A stretch of 64,000 bases of DNA from Bacteroidota bacterium. GTDB taxonomy: Bacteria > Bacteroidota > Bacteroidia > UBA7662 > CANHCV01. The translations under genes were made by a program, and so were the position numbers. Below the pieces are notes generated by a model. That model saw nothing but the letters and a program-made list of their open reading frames with translations, searched no databases and was not told where the DNA came from. The stretch covers positions 1 to 64,000 of the forward strand of contig CANMVY010000011.1 of NCBI GenBank assembly GCA_947501265.1. The letters are read 5' to 3'. Positions 1 to 9,200 of the stretch are shown here, one piece after another (within the stretch, counting starts at the first letter, position 1; each line of letters begins with the position of its first letter).

Positions 1-344
1 CGATCTTCAAGAGCTTTCTGTTGAACCGTCCGTTTGGACATTTCTGTTTCTTTGAATTGGAGTTCGGTTTTGGAATCGTTCAGATCCTTCTCTGACTTTT
101 TCAACTCCTGTTTTGTATTGGCCAATAATTTATCCAAAGAATCAACCTTGTTTTGAAAAAGAAGAGTGGTGGTTTTCAATTCGTCACTTTTTGAAAGCGC
201 ATTTTTCTTTTCTTCATCCAGCACTCGGTTAAAACTATCCAAACGAGCAGATAACCCTTCAATTTGCTCTTTTTTGGACTGTGCGAAACCTGAAACAAAG
301 GTCATGAGAAGAAGCAGTATACCAACTATTGAACTATTATTCAT
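1..344 (-). CDS. Secreted coiled-coil protein, N-terminal part only
   Basis: This frame is open from an ATG at 344 to the window edge, so only about the first 114 residues are visible; it is absent from the ORF track because its stop lies outside the window. It begins with a hydrophobic signal sequence (MNNSSIVGILLLLMTFVSGF, then AQS) and continues as a lysine/glutamate-rich, heptad-like segment (LSARLDSFNRVLDEEK, LDKLLANTKQELKKSEKDLN) that should form a coiled coil in the periplasm or at the outer membrane. It starts 9 bp after the stop of the phosphodiester-glycosidase-like gene, so it is probably the third gene of that operon. Bacteroidota proteins of this shape often continue into an OmpA domain, but that part cannot be seen. 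Function not assigned. Confidence 0.75.
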   Translation of the reverse strand, partial: MNNSSIVGILLLLMTFVSGFAQSKKEQIEGLSARLDSFNRVLDEEKKNALSKSDELKTTTLLFQNKVDSLDKLLANTKQELKKSEKDLNDSKTELQFKETEMSKRTVQQKALED

Positions 345-353
345 AATTCTTTT

Positions 354-1205
354 TTATTGTCGTACTCGAATACCAATAACATTGGGCAGCGGCCAAAAAT
401 GATCATTGGTCTTCTTAGGAACTGTTCTTGATACATAATTGCCTGCTTTTTTTATGGTATAATCTCCTACTTTAACAAAAAAACTGGTTTCTGGTCCACC
501 CTCCATGTAAATGGCACTGTTGAGTTTGAACGGCAAATCTGCCAAATAGTGTAACATTTCATTTTGGGTGTAATACGATTCACAGAAAATGAAATAAATC
601 ATGTTTTTTGTATCTTTTGCGCAAATAAGCATGCTACAAGGCTGCTGGTTTTTTGACCAAGAGATGGGAACACCGTTACAATCAATCATCCGCATGCCCT
701 GAATACAGGAAGAATAATTAGAATGAATATAATCCCACGTCCGACAATTTAAATCATAAATATCCATTTGGAGTTGAGAGCCGCGAATGGGATCCAGAAC
801 AATAACCGCATTGTTCATCGGTTTTACGTTTGGATTATTGATGTGATCACCCACTTTCATGTAAGCATGATTCATTAACCGTGAAACATTGTCGTACATC
901 CCAGCATTAATCACTACATTTAAATTAAAAGAATCAGCCCATTGAGTTACCGTTTGTGCTCTCGTTTCAAGTTGACTTGCTGCCAAAAGCTGAAGATCAA
1001 CCAAATTGGGATTAATTTTTAAAAAGCTAACTTTTGAATTACCAATACGGGATTGATATGGGCCATCTAACTCACAATAATCAAGGCCATTAGCTAATTT
1101 AAGCCATTGTTCTGACGAAGGCACATTGGAGTATAATGAATCTTGAGCGCAGCCCCAATGGGCTGAAATGCAAAAGAGAATCAACAGTACTTTGTGTTTA
1201 AACAT
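354..1205 (-). CDS. Phosphodiester glycosidase (NAGPA/DUF2233) family lipoprotein
   Basis: A 283-residue protein with a signal sequence ending in a lipobox-like HWGC at about residue 19, so a lipoprotein anchor is plausible. The body matches the phosphodiester glycosidase (NAGPA, formerly DUF2233) family: VVINAGMYD near residue 98 and the C-terminal AIYMEGGPETSFFV segment, which corresponds to the family's NLDGGGS-like active-site loop. Family members cleave sugar phosphodiester bonds; in bacteria they are often exported and linked to cell-envelope glycans. Its start overlaps the end of the upstream 374-aa gene by 8 bp, which implies co-transcription and probably translational coupling. The substrate cannot be told from the sequence. 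Confidence 0.75.
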   Translation of the reverse strand: MFKHKVLLILFCISAHWGCAQDSLYSNVPSSEQWLKLANGLDYCELDGPYQSRIGNSKVSFLKINPNLVDLQLLAASQLETRAQTVTQWADSFNLNVVINAGMYDNVSRLMNHAYMKVGDHINNPNVKPMNNAVIVLDPIRGSQLQMDIYDLNCRTWDYIHSNYSSCIQGMRMIDCNGVPISWSKNQQPCSMLICAKDTKNMIYFIFCESYYTQNEMLHYLADLPFKLNSAIYMEGGPETSFFVKVGDYTIKKAGNYVSRTVPKKTNDHFWPLPNVIGIRVRQ

Positions 1206-2322
1206 TATTCCAATCGAACTTTTTAGGCATAAATGGGAACAAATCGAACAATTCTCCGGAGTAATAAAATTCGAAAGCTATGGATCCAAAAGAATGTGGT
1301 TTTTCATTGATTTTAATGGTAGATCCCCCCACCTCTGGGTTTTTCTTTGGAACAGATTGCGGATATCCAACATTAAAAAGAGTAGCTAAAATTTCAGGTC
1401 GATGATCGATTGGGAATCCCGCTTTTTCCCATTGTACTTTCATTTGCTTCAGGAATAATGCCGCGTACATGTATGAGTAAAAATGATTCCTGAAACTTGT
1501 TAAACGATTAATTCTTTCAGCAGAGGGATCTGCCGATTGAAGGTCGAGGAGGTGCTCATACTTTTTACCGAGGTAGAAAACGCTTGTATCATTTTTTAAA
1601 TTCGCTTCAATTTGACGAGCCGTATGTTCTTTAATCCCTGTAACTCCAAATGAAAATTGCGTTTCAACCGATAATATTTTAAGTGGACCAATCCATTTTT
1701 TAAACCCTTCTCTGTTTGAGTTGAAAAGTCGAATTTGTTCTCCCACCAAACAGGAAACAATTAGACGGGGTTCAACCCCTGTTAATTGGCCAACAGAATC
1801 AATCATGTTTTTATCTTTTGCAACGGCTTCTTTGAATACTTGCCACTCTGCAATATTCATCCATTCAAAAACACTTCCTTTTTGTGAAGAATTGGGAGAA
1901 AAATTGATTTTTTCCAATTCTTTTACTTCATTCTGGTATGCCGTATTCTCAATTAAATGAATTTCAACCGCAGCAATCATCCGTAAAATCTCATCTTCAT
2001 TTTTCGATTGATTGTAGGCATCCAAGATATATTTGGCATTTTGGGGGTAGTACCGATTTAAGATTAATATACGATGAAATGTTTTTGAATGATTTATTCG
2101 ATCATCTGAAAAGACTTCCTTAAACCCTTGATTGTACTTGTTGTGGATTTCTTGGAAATATCGATTATTCGCATCAACAGCGCCTTTTTCATTAGTCAAC
2201 TTTAGTTTTATGGCGAAGAAGCTTCCAATAAAAAACAAACCTACAATGGAAAAAAATCCAACAAAAAGGTAGAATATTGTTTTAAACCACTTCTTTCTTA
2301 AAAATTCTAAAGTGCCATTCAT
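1198..2322 (-). CDS. Membrane-anchored protein with lysozyme/transglycosylase-like pattern
   Basis: A 374-residue protein with one strong N-terminal membrane helix (IFYLFVGFFSIVGLFFIGSF, about residues 16-35) and a large domain outside it. The central segment TGVEPRLIVSCLVGEQIR followed by SFGVTGIKEHTARQIE resembles the lytic-transglycosylase pattern (a Glu-containing helix, then a glycine-containing loop and a TA helix). The late RPEILATLFNVG resembles the Asn/Gly helix of lysozyme-like folds. I infer a lysozyme-like fold acting on peptidoglycan, but do not recognise the exact family. It is the first gene of a minus-strand operon with the phosphodiester-glycosidase-like gene (8-bp overlap) and the coiled-coil gene, so the three may act together on the cell envelope. 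Confidence 0.6.
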   Translation of the reverse strand: MNGTLEFLRKKWFKTIFYLFVGFFSIVGLFFIGSFFAIKLKLTNEKGAVDANNRYFQEIHNKYNQGFKEVFSDDRINHSKTFHRILILNRYYPQNAKYILDAYNQSKNEDEILRMIAAVEIHLIENTAYQNEVKELEKINFSPNSSQKGSVFEWMNIAEWQVFKEAVAKDKNMIDSVGQLTGVEPRLIVSCLVGEQIRLFNSNREGFKKWIGPLKILSVETQFSFGVTGIKEHTARQIEANLKNDTSVFYLGKKYEHLLDLQSADPSAERINRLTSFRNHFYSYMYAALFLKQMKVQWEKAGFPIDHRPEILATLFNVGYPQSVPKKNPEVGGSTIKINEKPHSFGSIAFEFYYSGELFDLFPFMPKKFDWNNV

Positions 2323-2512
2323 TTTGAGAAGAATTTATTTTACAAAAATGAGAAATTTTTTGTTTTGTCTTTGCTTTTTAAACTTTTTTTAATTTTCAAA
2401 ACTCAAAAAAACTGATGCACCAAGAAGAAAAAAAATACTTTAGATTTCTTTTTGAAAAATTGCAAATTGAGACCATTTTTCCATATTAATTTTTTAATTT
2501 TAATAACCAAAT

Positions 2513-2851
2513 GTGAATCATTACATCTCCATTACCGGTCTAAAGCCCAAAAATTTTATTTCAACTTTTCGATTTTGGAGTTTAGCAATACCTTGCTTCC
2601 GACTCGCGCAGAAATCGAAGGGAAATGTGTTCTGCGAGACAAAAAAAATACGTGGATTCCAATGCACGTTAACGGCATGGGAAACTAAAGAAGATATGCT
2701 TCGTTTCGTTCATTCTGAGTTGCATTTGAAGGCAATACGCGCGTTCAACAGCATCGCAACCGGCCGTACCTACGGACAAGAATGCGAGGCGATTCCAAAT
2801 TGGGAAGAAGCTTTTCAAATGCTTCAAGAAAAGGGAAAAGAATACAACTAA
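2513..2851 (+). CDS. DUF3291-like small protein (monooxygenase-like fold)
   Basis: A 112-residue protein starting MNHYISITGLKPKNF. The pattern RFWSLAIPCFRLAQKSKGNVFCE, then FQCTLTAWETKEDMLRFV, HLKAIRAF and GRTYG matches DUF3291 and related spheroidene-monooxygenase-like proteins that adopt a dimeric ferredoxin-like (ABM) fold. No catalytic role can be assigned. It is the only plus-strand gene in the first 38 kb and has no operon partner. A 10-bp-arm stem-loop lies 40 bp downstream. An ORF at 2452 in another frame is a shadow. Confidence 0.75.
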   Translation: MNHYISITGLKPKNFISTFRFWSLAIPCFRLAQKSKGNVFCETKKIRGFQCTLTAWETKEDMLRFVHSELHLKAIRAFNSIATGRTYGQECEAIPNWEEAFQMLQEKGKEYN

Positions 2852-2891
2852 AAAATCAAACCGCAGAGGCGCTTGAAATAAAAAACTACCT

Positions 2892-2922
2892 ATCTGTTTT
2901 CGAGAATTAAAAGAAAACAGAT
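2892..2922. repeat. Inverted repeat / stem-loop after DUF3291 gene
   Basis: ATCTGTTTTC pairs perfectly with GAAAACAGAT across an 11-nt loop. No T-run follows on the plus strand, so it is more likely an RNA-stabilising 3' hairpin or a protein site than a standard terminator. Confidence 0.5.
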
Positions 2923-3079
2923 CGAGTATCGGGATAGCCACCCTTCGAATTCGGATTTAACGCATATGCGATACGCACTTCAAAATCGGAGTTAAAGAAA
3001 ACGGGGACTAAGTCCCACCCCTCCCCGGAAGTAAAGTTAACCTGTAGAGCCGTTTCAATCGTTTCCATTTTTTATGCCC

Positions 3080-3113
3080 GTTCAAATTCATGGTCCAATT
3101 TGAACATTTTTTT
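3080..3113 (+). terminator. Possible rho-independent terminator
   Basis: GTTCAAATT pairs with AATTTGAAC around an 8-nt loop, and a run of T follows directly. The stem is AT-rich and lies about 230 bp after the DUF3291 gene, so its strength is doubtful. Confidence 0.4.
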
Positions 3114-3138
3114 ACACGTCTGCGATCTCTCAGCTAAC

Positions 3139-3172
3139 CGTAAGTGAAACGTTTATAAACGTTTCACTTACG
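3139..3172. repeat. Perfect 34-bp palindrome
   Basis: The left half CGTAAGTGAAACGTTTA is followed directly by its exact reverse complement TAAACGTTTCACTTACG, without a spacer. No gene borders it closely. It could be a cruciform-forming element, a protein binding site or a mobile-repeat remnant. Confidence 0.85.
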
Positions 3173-3213
3173 ACTAACTCCCCAAAAAAAGCGTAATTTG
3201 CTCTCGGTGGGGG

Positions 3214-3283
3214 AGGGTGGTCCCTGAGTTCCATCGAAGGGCGGTCCCTGAGTTTATCGAAGGGCGGTCCCTGAGTTTATCGA
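3214..3283. repeat. Tandem 23-24 bp repeat, three copies
   Basis: Three head-to-tail copies: AGGGTGGTCCCTGAGTTCCATCGA (24 bp), then AGGGCGGTCCCTGAGTTTATCGA twice (23 bp, identical). A degraded fourth copy may lie at about 3370-3393. The reverse complement contains TCGATAAACTCAGGGACC, which resembles the short TTCGACAGGCTCAGGGACC-type repeats that I recall as common between genes in many bacteria. Copies are adjacent with no spacers, so this is not a CRISPR. Confidence 0.8.
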
Positions 3284-3300
3284 TGGGGATTTATCCCCAT
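3283..3300. repeat. Short near-perfect palindrome
   Basis: ATGGGGAT and ATCCCCAT face each other across TT, directly after the third tandem repeat copy. Confidence 0.6.
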
Positions 3301-3597
3301 GATCCCATTCAATTTTTTTCGGCTCGGTGTAGTAATTGTTTCTTAAATAGTTCCTTCGTTATTCAAAGTGCAGCCCCTAAGTCCAATTGAAGGATGATCC
3401 CATTGACATCCAATGATTTTTTTGTAACCCTTTTCAGAACGCGGGACATCGAAGGAAACCAAGTTGTATACCACACCAAAAGAGTTTGTTACCCAAACCT
3501 AAAGACCCAAATCCGTTTGCTGTTTGGGATTCACACCATAAAAAACGAGTGGAATTCAGCACCAAGAAGAGAATAGGCTAACTCAAAATTCAGTAAA

Positions 3598-3625
3598 CAA
3601 AAAAAGCCGCCCGAAGGCGGCTTTT
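3598..3625 (-). terminator. Rho-independent terminator of the 811-aa T9SS gene
   Basis: Read on the minus strand, GCCGCC-TTCG-GGCGGC forms a GC-rich stem with a stable TTCG tetraloop, followed by a run of T, 20 bp after the stop of the 811-aa gene. Confidence 0.9.
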
Positions 3626-3644
3626 GTAAAGATTTAAGCTAAAA

Positions 3645-6080
3645 TTATTTAGCTACGTTGATCTTAGAAACTTGAGTAGTTCCGTTAGCAGAAACTTTCA
3701 CCAAGTACATTCCGTTTTGCAAGAAGTTAGCGTTTACTGACTCAACATTGCTGTTGAAGTTCTTAGCATAAACAACCTTACCTGTCAAATCCAAAATCTC
3801 CAAAGAACCTTCAGTAGCAGTAGAGAAACGAACTTCAAACTGACCGTTAGATGGGTTAGGATAGATAGCTACTGACAAATCGTTCATGTTACGACAAGCA
3901 GCAGTGTTTACAGAAATAGTTCCTGGCTGAGATGTACCACAAGTAGAAGTGAATACGTTAACACCAATTTTACCAGCTACGAAAGCACCGTTGTTGGTAA
4001 TAACCGCAGAGTTGTTTGTTTGGCTAACCAAAGTCAAACCAGCTGGCAAGTTGAAACGGTAACGAGTAGCACCAGCAACAACAGGCACAGTGTAAGTCTC
4101 TTGGTCTCCAGGACAGATACTAGCAGATCCAGTTACAGCTGGCTTTTCCAACAAAGAAATAGTGATGGTCTTAGATGGTGTATTTCCACAGTTAGAAACA
4201 CCAGCAACAGAGATAGTACCTCCAGAGAAACCAGCAGCGAAGTTTACATCGATAGATGTTGTTCCCTGACCAGAAACGATAGTAGCACCAGCAGGAGCAG
4301 TCCAAAGGTAAGAATTAGCACCAGCAATAGCGTTGATAGTATAAGTAGCGTTAGTAGCAGTTCCACGAATTCCGCAAACACCTAAAGTAGATGCAGTGAA
4401 TACTGGAGTTGTTGTTGGAGCAATAGCACGGATAGAGTAGCTACGAGTAGCGTTAGAGCAGAAGTTAGAAACGTTACAAGTAACAGTGCGATTAGCAGCA
4501 CCAGGAGCGAAAATAACATTTACCATTGGAGAACCTTGTCCAGAAACGATGGTTCCACCAGGAATAGACCAAGTGTAGGTAGAGATGTTGTTAACCAAAG
4601 GCATAGTGAAAGTTACGGTATCAGTACCACCGAAAGCTTGACACCAGTTGGTAGTAGCAGTAGAAACTGCAGCACCTGTTACAGAAGCAGTAACACAATT
4701 GGTTTTTCCAGAAATGTAGTTGCTAGAACCAGCATCAGAAACAGAGAAAGTAGATCCGTAGTTCAAGATAGAACCAGCAGCTGGGCGATAATCAGGATTA
4801 GTGAAATCGTAAGGATTAGTCATCAAGCTAAGGTTAGCTTTGATGGTATCATTACGGCTTCCTAAGTAAGCCAAAGAATTGAAGGTAGAACCTGAAGCAA
4901 CTTCACCAACACGAGTTTTGTAGTTAGAAATTACGTTTCCAGAAACCAAAGCAGATGAATCAACGCGGTTAGCTGTGATGTTGTTGGTAACAGCAGAACC
5001 ATCTAACATTACACCAGTAGCCCAATCAGACCAAACTGTATTCAAAATACGAACACCAGTGTTACGACGGATACGAGCTCCACGACGGAAAGCTGGGTGA
5101 ATTGTGCTGTTGTTATTTCCACGGAAAGGACCAATCAAAGTAACGTTAGAGAATGTTCCAAGTGTACGAGGCATAGCAGTAGTTCCGTTAGCATCGTTAT
5201 CACACTCAAAACCTTCAGAAGTAGAAGCACCAGAAGGCAAAGTATAAGAGTTGTCACCAATTGCAGGATCTTTTACAGAAAGAGCAAACTGAACATTTCC
5301 TCTCCATCCGAAATCGGCATCAAAATCGTCGTCCAAGCAACGGTAAGCAACCAAATACTTACAGTTTACAGTTCCACCGAACCACTCGAAAGCATCGTCG
5401 TTGATGAAAGAACACTGAACGTACTCGATTGTAGTTCCGCTACCTACTCCACCCATGGTCAAACCATTGATTTCACGGTTTTGAGCGAATACATATCCAC
5501 CGAATTCGATACGAACATAACGCAAAGAACCAGAGTTATCAGCATCGTTCGATCCACCAAATTTGTGTTTAGCATCATCAGCCAAACCTTCGATGTTAGA
5601 AGAACCTTGGTTTGAAACAGCATTACCCAAAATCATAATTCCACCCCAGTCACCAAGACCACGAGCACCAACCGCTTTATCAGAAGTGAAAACGATAGGA
5701 TTTTGAGCAGTTCCATTTGCTACCAATTTACCACCTTTACGAACCAAGATAGAAGAGTTAGCAACAGAAGAGTTACCACGTAAAACTGTTCCAGCAGGAA
5801 TAGTCAAAGTAACGTTAGAATCAATGTAAACGACTCCAGAAATTGAATAAACGGTAGAAGCGTTCAAAGTTGTGTTTGTGGTGATGTTTCCAGAAAGCGT
5901 AGCAGTTGGAGTACCATAAACAGCATTTTGAGGATCCCAGTTGGTCCAACCTGCAGTCCAAGGAGTAGCTGGAGCTGGAGCGAAAGCCCCGCGGTATCCA
6001 ACCGGAGTAAAGAAGTTTTGCGCGTTCGCCATCATCCCGAAGGCAAACATAAGCGCCGATAAAAACGTAAGTTTTTTCAT
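3645..6080 (-). CDS. T9SS-secreted protein: beta-helix-like domain, PKD-like repeats, sorting tail
   Basis: An 811-residue secreted protein. The signal peptide (MKKLTFLSALMFAFGMMANA) is followed by a long segment, roughly residues 60-440, rich in parallel-beta-helix-like turns (GVVYIDSNVTLTIPAGTVL, LGDWGGIMILG, YVRIEFGG). Three PKD-like modules of about 90 residues follow (each with a YTWSIPGG / YLWTAPAG / YRFNLPAG strand and a VSGQG-type strand). The last 81 residues form a type A T9SS sorting domain (AIYPNPSNGQFEV ... LDLTGKVVY ... NGMYLVKV). The protein should cross the inner membrane by Sec and the outer membrane by T9SS, ending on the cell surface or in the medium. It has its own promoter and terminator. 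Ligand or substrate unknown. Confidence 0.9.
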   Translation of the reverse strand: MKKLTFLSALMFAFGMMANAQNFFTPVGYRGAFAPAPATPWTAGWTNWDPQNAVYGTPTATLSGNITTNTTLNASTVYSISGVVYIDSNVTLTIPAGTVLRGNSSVANSSILVRKGGKLVANGTAQNPIVFTSDKAVGARGLGDWGGIMILGNAVSNQGSSNIEGLADDAKHKFGGSNDADNSGSLRYVRIEFGGYVFAQNREINGLTMGGVGSGTTIEYVQCSFINDDAFEWFGGTVNCKYLVAYRCLDDDFDADFGWRGNVQFALSVKDPAIGDNSYTLPSGASTSEGFECDNDANGTTAMPRTLGTFSNVTLIGPFRGNNNSTIHPAFRRGARIRRNTGVRILNTVWSDWATGVMLDGSAVTNNITANRVDSSALVSGNVISNYKTRVGEVASGSTFNSLAYLGSRNDTIKANLSLMTNPYDFTNPDYRPAAGSILNYGSTFSVSDAGSSNYISGKTNCVTASVTGAAVSTATTNWCQAFGGTDTVTFTMPLVNNISTYTWSIPGGTIVSGQGSPMVNVIFAPGAANRTVTCNVSNFCSNATRSYSIRAIAPTTTPVFTASTLGVCGIRGTATNATYTINAIAGANSYLWTAPAGATIVSGQGTTSIDVNFAAGFSGGTISVAGVSNCGNTPSKTITISLLEKPAVTGSASICPGDQETYTVPVVAGATRYRFNLPAGLTLVSQTNNSAVITNNGAFVAGKIGVNVFTSTCGTSQPGTISVNTAACRNMNDLSVAIYPNPSNGQFEVRFSTATEGSLEILDLTGKVVYAKNFNSNVESVNANFLQNGMYLVKVSANGTTQVSKINVAK

Positions 6081-6116
6081 AAAAAGGGTTTTGTTTTTCT
6101 TGCATCAAAATTCAAC

Positions 6117-6146
6117 AAATGCAGTTACCTAGGCATTAATGGCAAT
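6117..6146 (-). promoter_or_regulatory. Bacteroidota-type promoter of the 811-aa T9SS gene
   Basis: On the minus strand TTG, 19 nt, then TGCATTTG, one base off the Bacteroidota -33/-7 consensus (TTTG-N19-TAnnTTTG). Transcription would start about 30 bp before the ATG at 6080. Confidence 0.55.
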
Positions 6147-6235
6147 TTAATTTTGTGAGAAAATCACCTTTCCTTAATGTTACCACCTTGCAAGCGCCGT
6201 AAATTTATTGTTAACTCCAAAAATGGGATAAACGA

Positions 6236-6255
6236 GAAAAGGGCCCGAAGGCCCT
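6236..6255 (-). terminator. Rho-independent terminator of the 1424-aa T9SS gene
   Basis: On the minus strand AGGGCC-TTCG-GGCCCT forms a stem with a TTCG loop and is followed by TTTT; it lies 24 bp after the stop codon. Confidence 0.85.
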
Positions 6256-6278
6256 CTTTCAATCGTGAATGTTTTGAA

Positions 6279-9200
6279 TTAGTGCTTTACAAATTTTCCT
6301 TGAAGAATGCCTTCAGAAGTTTGGATCGAAACGAAATAAATTCCTGCTTTGATGATTTCTACGTTCATAGAAATTTGTTTAGTACCTGGCGATACCAAGG
6401 TGTTGAACATTACTTTTCCTTGAAGATCAAGAATTTGAACATTGCCTTCTGCCTTCATTACCTCGGGAAGAATTAAGGTAACTGATTCTGAAGCTGGATT
6501 AGGATACAAAGACAAACGACCACTCAAGTTTTCAAGAATACCTACTCCCGTAACTTGCAAGGTTAACGACGTTGCACTGCAACCCGCCGCATTAGTTACC
6601 ACAACATAATACAAACCATTTTGGTTAGCATTGATGGTTGAAGATGTTGCACCGGCGATGATGTTCCCGTTGTAGTACCATTGAATCCCCGCCGTTGCAT
6701 TCGTACTTAACACGTTGGCATTTCGGCTGATGCTAGGAGTTGCTGGAAGCGGATTGTTCACCACAGAAATGGAAGAAGATGAATCCGAACAACCGTTGGT
6801 GGTGGTAATAGCTTGGTAAGAACCCGATTGATAAGCTACGTAAGATGTACCTGTTCCAACGGAAGTTGTTGTACGGTACCACGCAACATTAGCTCCCTGA
6901 GTTGTAGCATTCAAAACAACACTGTCGCCATCACAGAACGAAGTTGATCCAACAGCGCTGATGCTGATGTTGAAATTAGGCTTGATGGAAACTGCTCGGA
7001 ACGTAGAGTCGGTACAACCAAAATTGCTGGTTACAACTTGCTTGATGGTGTAGTTACCCGCAGCAGGATAAGCATAGGTCGGTGCAATGGCCGTTGAGGT
7101 AAATCCATTGCTGAAATCGTAAAAATGATTCAAGGTTCCTGTTGCAATGGAAGCTGAATCCGTCACACGCAACACGTGTCCACGGAAACAAACCGAATTG
7201 GTATTCAATCCGAAACGAGCCGATGGTTGATCGTAAACAACCACGGTTGAGGAAGTACTATCAGCACAACCAAAAGCGCTGGAAACAACCAATTTCACTG
7301 TTTTTGTTCCAGATGTAGTGTAGGTAGCATTCGAATTGGTCGTGGAAATCGTTGATCCATTCACCGTCCACGTTGACGTTGTAGTTCCAGAAGCGATGGT
7401 AGAAGTATTCGTGAACGTAAACTGGTTACCTCTCAAACACTGATCAGAATCGTTCACGGTAAACCCAACCGATGGATATGGGTTAATCGAAACGTTCACC
7501 GCAGCAGAAGATGCCGATGAACAACCATTCTGGGTAATAACTGCGGTGTAAGATCCAGCTCCATTCACCGGTAATGTTGCCGTTGTTGTTCCCAAAGCAG
7601 AACCGTTCAAACTCCAAGCTAAACTTCCACCAGCAGGAATGCTGGTTGATAAGTTGGTAGATTGGCCAGTACACAAGGCTACTGTTCCAGAAGGAGAGAT
7701 AGCAGGAGTAGCAGGAATGGAGTTAACGGTAACTAAAATTCGATTGGAGGTATCAGCTCCAACAACGGTGAAATAGGTTCCTGTTTGTGTAGCAGAATAG
7801 GTAGCTGCTGTTGCACCAGAAATGGGTGCATTATTGCGATGCCAAACGTTCCCCGTAGCAGCAGAAGAAGTTAACAATACACTTCCTCCTTGACAAAAAG
7901 TTAAAGCCGTTGAAGTCGTTACAACAGGAGCGGTATTCAATTGAACCAAAATGGAAGACGATGAAGAAGAACATCCACTTGCATTGGTTACGGTAACACT
8001 ATAATTTCCATTTTGAGTTGCAGTGTACGTTGTTCCGGTTGCTCCAGAAATAGCAGAACCATTTAAAAACCATTGGTTTCCCGAAGCTGCAGATGATGTT
8101 AATAGTGCCGCATTTCGAGTGATCGTTGGTGTAGCTGGCAATGCATTTACCGTTACTGATGTAGCGGTTGAAGAATCAACACAACCATTCGTAGTTACCA
8201 CCAAACGGAAAGAACCCGATTGCTTCGCAAAATAAATCGGACTCGTAGCGCCCGAAATTGCGCTGTTGTTTCTCAACCAAGCAATTCCTGAAGTAGCCGA
8301 AGATGAAAAGCGAACGCTATCTCCACTACAAAATGTGGTTGCACCCGTAACTGAAAAACGTGCAGAATCTTGAGCAATCACACGGAGTGATTTAGAAGTA
8401 CTGTCGGAACATCCTGTAGAAGAAGTAGCAACCAATTTAACAACATACGTTCCAGCAGAAGTATAGGTGCGGGAATTATTGGTTGATGTACTTGTTGCCC
8501 CCTGTCCAAAATTCCAGCTCAAGGATAACGTTCCCGAAGAAACGGAAGAGGTGCTGTTAATTTGAAACTGATTTCCAATGAAACATTTAACCGTATCGGA
8601 AAGGGTGAAGTTAACAACCGGTTTTACTCCAGCATTGATCGTTACTGCGTTTGAAGCCGAAGACGTACATCCACTTACTTGAATTTTTGCAGTAAAAGAA
8701 CCCGCTGAATCAGCAGAAAAACTTCCTGAATTGGTCACCGTAGAAACCAAATTCCCGTTTCGGAACCATTGAACAGTGGTTCCAGAAGTCCAAGACGTGC
8801 TTAAATTGATGGCAGTTCCAGCGCATAACGTTAACGGTCCAGCGGGAGAAACAGATGGAGTAGCAGGTGAAGTTACCGCCACCAAGGTGATCCGATTCGA
8901 GGTGTCAGGACCAACTACGGAATAGTACAAACCCGCTTGGGTTGCCGAATACGTTGATGAAGTAGCTCCTGAAATAACAGAACCGTTTCGGTGCCATTGA
9001 TTTCCTGTAGCCGAAGAAGAAGTTAACGTTGTTGATGCTCCTGAACACAAATTGGTTCCAGCAGAAGAAGAAATAGATACTCCTGTTACGAAAACAGAAG
9101 AGTTAATTTTTCCGCCTTGAAGGTATTTGTGAAAAACAGAATCGGCTAAACTGCCAGCAGCTCCTAAAGCGGTATACGTAACCGGAACCTCATAATCGGT

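Larger units (their letters stand above)
2852..3644. other. Gene-free, palindrome- and repeat-rich intergenic region
   Basis: About 790 bp with no convincing gene. It holds a 10-bp-arm stem-loop (2892-2922), a 9-bp-arm stem-loop followed by a T-run (3080-3105), a perfect 34-bp palindrome (3139-3172), three tandem copies of a 23-24 bp repeat (3214-3283), an 8-bp-arm palindrome (3283-3300) and, near the end, the terminator of the T9SS gene. A 60-codon ORF at 3394-3576 has no recognisable features and I do not call it. Confidence 0.7.

Noticed and set aside
3214-3283. Possible CRISPR array
   Set aside because: Repeat copies touch each other with no spacers and no cas genes are in the window.
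3394-3576. 60-codon plus-strand ORF in the repeat-rich gap
   Set aside because: No recognisable motif, no good promoter or ribosome site, and it overlaps a degraded repeat; chance ORF.
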